10,221 nucleotides of DNA from positions 1 through 10,221 of the forward strand of contig CACGSI010000029.1 of assembly GCA_902575715.1 (NCBI GenBank), read 5' to 3'. The stretch comes from an uncultured SAR324 cluster bacterium (GTDB taxonomy: Bacteria; SAR324; NAC60-12). Shown here piece by piece: positions 7,646-10,221 of the stretch (position 1 is the first letter of the stretch; every line of letters starts with the position of its first letter). Under the pieces are notes generated by a model that was given only the letters and a program-made list of their open reading frames with translations, made no database searches and was not told where the DNA came from. The translations under genes were made by a program, and so were the position numbers.

Positions 7646-7667
7646 TATAATCTCGGGGTTAAATAAT
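7646..7667 (+). repeat. Repeat A, copy 2, with a perfect -10 hexamer
   Basis: The segment matches 1-22 with one substitution. It opens with TATAAT (7646-7651), an exact -10 consensus, followed by CTCGGGGTTAAATAAT. It ends 50 bp before the ATG of the DUF4268-type gene, so it could hold that gene's promoter. No good -35 hexamer is seen at the right distance. The GC-rich CTCGGGG just after a -10 stands out in very AT-rich surroundings. Confidence 0.55.
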
Positions 7668-7717
7668 TTTTAAAATAAAATTAGAAAAGAAAGAAATCTT
7701 TTTGATAGGAAATTATT

Positions 7718-8651
7718 ATGATAGGAAAAATAGAGCGCGTAAATCTTAGAGATGTTTGGAAACATGAGGCATTTGATCTAACAACGTGGCTTCAAGAAAA
7801 CATTGACGTTTTAAATGAAGCTATTGGCCTCAACATTTCTAACCCTGAGAATGAGCAATCTGCGGGTTCTTTTAAGGTTGATATATTGGCAGAAGATGAT
7901 TCAGGTAATCCTGTAATTATTGAGAATCAGCTAGAAAAAAGTGATCATGACCATCTTGGGAAATTAATAACTTATTTGGTAGCATTGGAAGCTAAAACTG
8001 CAATCTGGATAGTTTCTGATCCAAGGCCAGAGCATCTTGCATCAATTTCATGGCTAAATGAGTCGTCCTCAGCAAATTTTTACTTATTGAAACTTGAAGC
8101 AATAAAAATTGACGATTCACCTCCTGCACCTCTGCTAACACTAATAGTGGGGCCAAGCGAAGAAGCAAAAGAAGTAGGAAAAGTTAAAAAAGAAATTTCT
8201 GAACGATACCAAATTAGAAAGAAATTTTGGGTTCAATTACTAGACACAGCTAAATTAAAAACAAATCTACATGCAAATATCTCAGCTGGTAGGCACGGTT
8301 GGATTGGTGCTAGTGCTGGAAAACAAGGATTAGGGTTTAATTATGTTATCAGAAGAAATGATGCGCAGGTTGAACTTTATATAGATCGTGGTGATGATAA
8401 AGAAGAAGAGAACTTAAGAATTTTTAAACAAATAGAAGATGAAAAAATGTCTATTGAAGAATCTTTTGGTGAATCTTTAGAATGGGAAAGTCTTGAAGGA
8501 AAAAGAGCGTGCAGGATAAGAAATTTAATTAAAAAAAGGTGGTTATTATGATGAAGAGGAAAAGTGGCCAGAGATACAATCATTGATGGTGGATGCAATG
8601 ATTAGACTAGAAAAGGCAATAAAGCTTCACATTTCAAAACTTAACATATGA
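7718..8651 (+). pseudogene. PD-(D/E)XK nuclease with DUF4268-type C-terminus, frameshifted
   Basis: The intact frame runs 7718-8551 (277 residues), then a stop. Skipping one base of the A7 run at 8531-8537 restores the frame to a TGA at 8649-8651, giving 310 residues. The restored tail reads GGYYDEEEKWPEIQSLMVDA and onward, as expected for the DUF4268 C-terminus after LEGKRACRIR. Residues 45-90 form a nuclease-like core, with Asp55 and IIENQLE (Glu69, Gln71), then HDHLGKLITYL. Residues 160-310 form the DUF4268-like part. Such proteins are seen among accessory and defence genes, but their biochemical role is not well known to me. A ribosome binding site (TAGGAAA) precedes the ATG at a good distance. 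The gap may be a true mutation, a sequencing error, or slippage; only 37 terminal residues are affected. The gene's own promoter may lie in repeat A. Confidence 0.8.
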
Positions 8652-8750
8652 TTATTTGGTTTTAAATTCACATAAAATTATTTGGATGAGGTACAAAAAT
8701 ATAATAGTTTTTCTTAATTATATTTATTTGATTCTATAAAGGAAAAATAT

Positions 8751-9623
8751 ATGGATCTTGAAGAATTAGACAAAATTAAAAATAAATATGAAAACAATAA
8801 GATTTTAGAGTCATTAGGATTAATAATATTTTTTTTACTAGCAATAGTTTTTTTAGTTTTGAACTCTCATTATGGACATCTTAGTGGTGAGACATATGGA
8901 AGGATAGTTGGATACGGATTATTATATTTTTTACCTTGGTTCTTCCTTAAAAATAAAAAATTAAAAAATATAAAAAATATCTGTTCCATTTTACCATTAA
9001 TCGCAATTCTATCCGCATTCCCTAGATTATTGATTGAAGGTGAAGAGGGCAAAGCTAGCATAATCCAAATTGAATCTTTCGAAAAAGGGTTACAGTCAAT
9101 AGGTAGAGAATTTAGTTATTTACGAGATTCTAAAGACAAATCACAAAGGGAAAAGTTTTTAGAAATAACTAATAATTACATAGACTCGTATCTAAGAAAA
9201 TCAAATAGTAAATCTCAAGAAATAATAAATAAACTTAAGATTTACAAGAATGAACTAGCTAATTCTCAGGAAATTTGGATTACAAGTATGACAAAAATTG
9301 AAGAACTGATTGCAAAAAATGAAGGCCCTTTGAATTTTTCAGATCAAGATTTAAAAGATATTAATTTTTTCATTAATTCAACTGATAAAATGATTGAGCT
9401 CTTTGGTAATTCTAAGAGTAAAAAACCGAGAATTAATGATATTAGACGAAAGTATGTCTTATTTAAGAACATAGGTTTGAATTTAAAAAAAGTTGCAGAG
9501 ATATACTTTTCTTATTTAAATAATGATATTAATGAAGCTAGATATAATGAATCTATTGAAAAAGCATTAATTAAATTTTCAAAATCACAAGAAAATTTAA
9601 ACAATTTAATTCTACAAAAATAG
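8751..9623 (+). CDS. Unknown membrane protein with helical C-terminal domain
   Basis: I do not recognise this 290-residue protein. It has three likely membrane segments at about residues 20-39 (LIIFFLLAIVFLVL), 50-66 (GRIVGYGLLYFLPWFF) and 76-94 (ICSILPLIAILSAFPRLLI), separated by short loops and a lysine-rich turn at 67-75. Residues 100-290 are charged, rich in Lys, Glu, Asn and Ser, and look almost wholly alpha-helical with coiled-coil character. The gene is extremely AT-rich. A ribosome binding site (AAAGGAAA) stands about 8 bases before the ATG at 8751. It lies 99 bp after the DUF4268-type gene on the same strand and converges with the terS-like gene. Membrane anchor plus helical domain occurs in several defence effectors and in unrelated proteins, so the neighbourhood only hints at a defence role. 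Confidence 0.8.
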   Translation: MDLEELDKIKNKYENNKILESLGLIIFFLLAIVFLVLNSHYGHLSGETYGRIVGYGLLYFLPWFFLKNKKLKNIKNICSILPLIAILSAFPRLLIEGEEGKASIIQIESFEKGLQSIGREFSYLRDSKDKSQREKFLEITNNYIDSYLRKSNSKSQEIINKLKIYKNELANSQEIWITSMTKIEELIAKNEGPLNFSDQDLKDINFFINSTDKMIELFGNSKSKKPRINDIRRKYVLFKNIGLNLKKVAEIYFSYLNNDINEARYNESIEKALIKFSKSQENLNNLILQK

Positions 9624-9658
9624 TTAAAAAGCTACTTATGGGGGAATTTGTACGATTA

Positions 9659-10114
9659 TTAACTCCTATTACCGCCTAATTCAGGCCCAGAAATGCTTTT
9701 CCTACTTTTGAAAGCACTTATTAACATCTCTGCTCCATCATTTCCTACAAGACTCACAAGCTGAGCATTCAGTTCTTCAACTGATTTCTCTTTGACAATT
9801 TCATGTCTATCAACAGGTCTGAACCCAGCTCTATCCAAAAGATCGCGTGTTGCCCCTAAACGTACACTCTCACTTTCAGCATTCTCTGCAAGGTCAGTCA
9901 GTATATTCAATGCCCTAGGTGCTATTTCAGCAAAGTTACGGTGTAACTCATCTGCTATTTCATCTGCACACTCCCTGCGGAGCTTACAAGCCTGATTACG
10001 CAATGTATGAGTGTCTTTGTATCCTGCCTTCTTTGCTGCTTCCAGATGGTCTCCAGAGCGTACATATTCTTCTACAAATACTTGTCTTTGATTAGTTAAG
10101 TCTGTCTTTGCCAT
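9659..10114 (-). CDS. terS: Phage terminase small subunit-like protein (TerS)
   Basis: TerS recognises phage DNA and hands it to the large terminase for packaging. The 151-residue protein opens with TNQRQVFVEEYV (7-18), then EAAKKAGYKD (25-34) and a second helix TLRNQACKLRRE (37-48). This is the helix-turn-helix pattern of terminase small subunits, where 'FVxEY...AAxxAGY' is typical. Residues 50-100 are helical (DEIADELHRNFAEIAPRALN, ATRDLLDRAGFRPVDRHE), fitting the oligomerisation part. The length is normal. No large terminase gene follows; downstream is the convergent gene ending at 9623. The portal or large-subunit genes may lie beyond the window or be absent. The gene is richer in GC than the one it faces. 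A weak AAGG ribosome binding site precedes the start. Confidence 0.8.
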   Translation of the reverse strand: MAKTDLTNQRQVFVEEYVRSGDHLEAAKKAGYKDTHTLRNQACKLRRECADEIADELHRNFAEIAPRALNILTDLAENAESESVRLGATRDLLDRAGFRPVDRHEIVKEKSVEELNAQLVSLVGNDGAEMLISAFKSRKSISGPELGGNRS

Positions 10115-10178
10115 AGTTCTTTACCTTAGTTAAATAAGTTAACAAACCGAAATTCTACCCCGTGTAGGTTGATGGGAT

Positions 10179-10184
10179 ATTATA
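10179..10184 (-). promoter_or_regulatory. Possible -10 element for terS
   Basis: Read on the minus strand this is TATAAT, about 65 bp before the terS start. The upstream bases give no good -35 match, so this is only a candidate. Confidence 0.25.
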
Positions 10185-10221
10185 TACAGAGCTTGAAGAC
10201 CGTTTTGTGCCCCCACCCCCA

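Noticed and set aside
10130..10150. GTTAAC-containing sequence as a third, inverted copy of repeat B
   Set aside because: Only the central hexamer and a few A/T bases agree, which is not above chance in AT-rich DNA.
1..10221. tRNA, rRNA or CRISPR array
   Set aside because: No cloverleaf-like segment, rRNA signature or regularly spaced repeat-spacer pattern was seen on either strand.

Overview
The window looks like an accessory genome segment rich in defence genes, from an AT-rich bacterium or one of its mobile elements. Some genes have purine-rich ribosome binding sites (before the genes at 7718 and 8751) and GTG/TTG codons occur near starts, which fits a bacterium. Nothing in the sequence fixes the species. 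Base composition is mosaic. The Mrr-like gene, the intergenic stretches and the membrane-protein gene at 8751 are very AT-rich. The type I restriction genes, the terS-like gene and the small minus-strand gene at 1130-1465 are clearly richer in GC. This fits assembly from several sources.

Layout from left to right: (1) a pair of short sequence motifs (repeats A and B) and a 14-bp palindrome precede an Mrr-like restriction endonuclease (153-1001, +). (2) A minus-strand gene for a small protein, possibly of the dimeric alpha/beta barrel (ABM) type (1130-1465), diverges from a short gene resembling only the core-binding domain of a tyrosine recombinase (1505-2095, +). (3) A 308-bp non-coding stretch carries a hexanucleotide tandem array. 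(4) A complete type I restriction-modification operon follows, hsdM-hsdS-hsdR (2404-7492, +), with 4-bp start/stop overlaps. It resembles the type IB (EcoAI/EcoEI-like) group. (5) A second pair of repeats B and A lies in 7535-7667. (6) A PD-(D/E)XK nuclease with a DUF4268-type C-terminus (7718-8651, +) is interrupted by a one-base frameshift in an A7 run. (7) An unrecognised protein with about three membrane segments and a helical cytoplasmic part follows (8751-9623, +). (8) A convergent gene for a phage terminase small-subunit-like protein lies on the minus strand (9659-10114) with no large terminase subunit beside it.

How the parts may fit together: HsdM and HsdS modify host DNA and, with HsdR, cleave unmodified incoming DNA. 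The Mrr-like and DUF4268-type proteins are further nucleases. The recombinase-like fragment and the orphan TerS-like gene suggest the cargo sits in, or next to, a prophage remnant or a phage satellite. That last step is inference. The most notable signals are the two copies of repeats A and B upstream of two different nuclease genes, the clean homopolymer frameshift in the DUF4268 gene, the orphan TerS, and an unknown membrane protein beside a nuclease gene.
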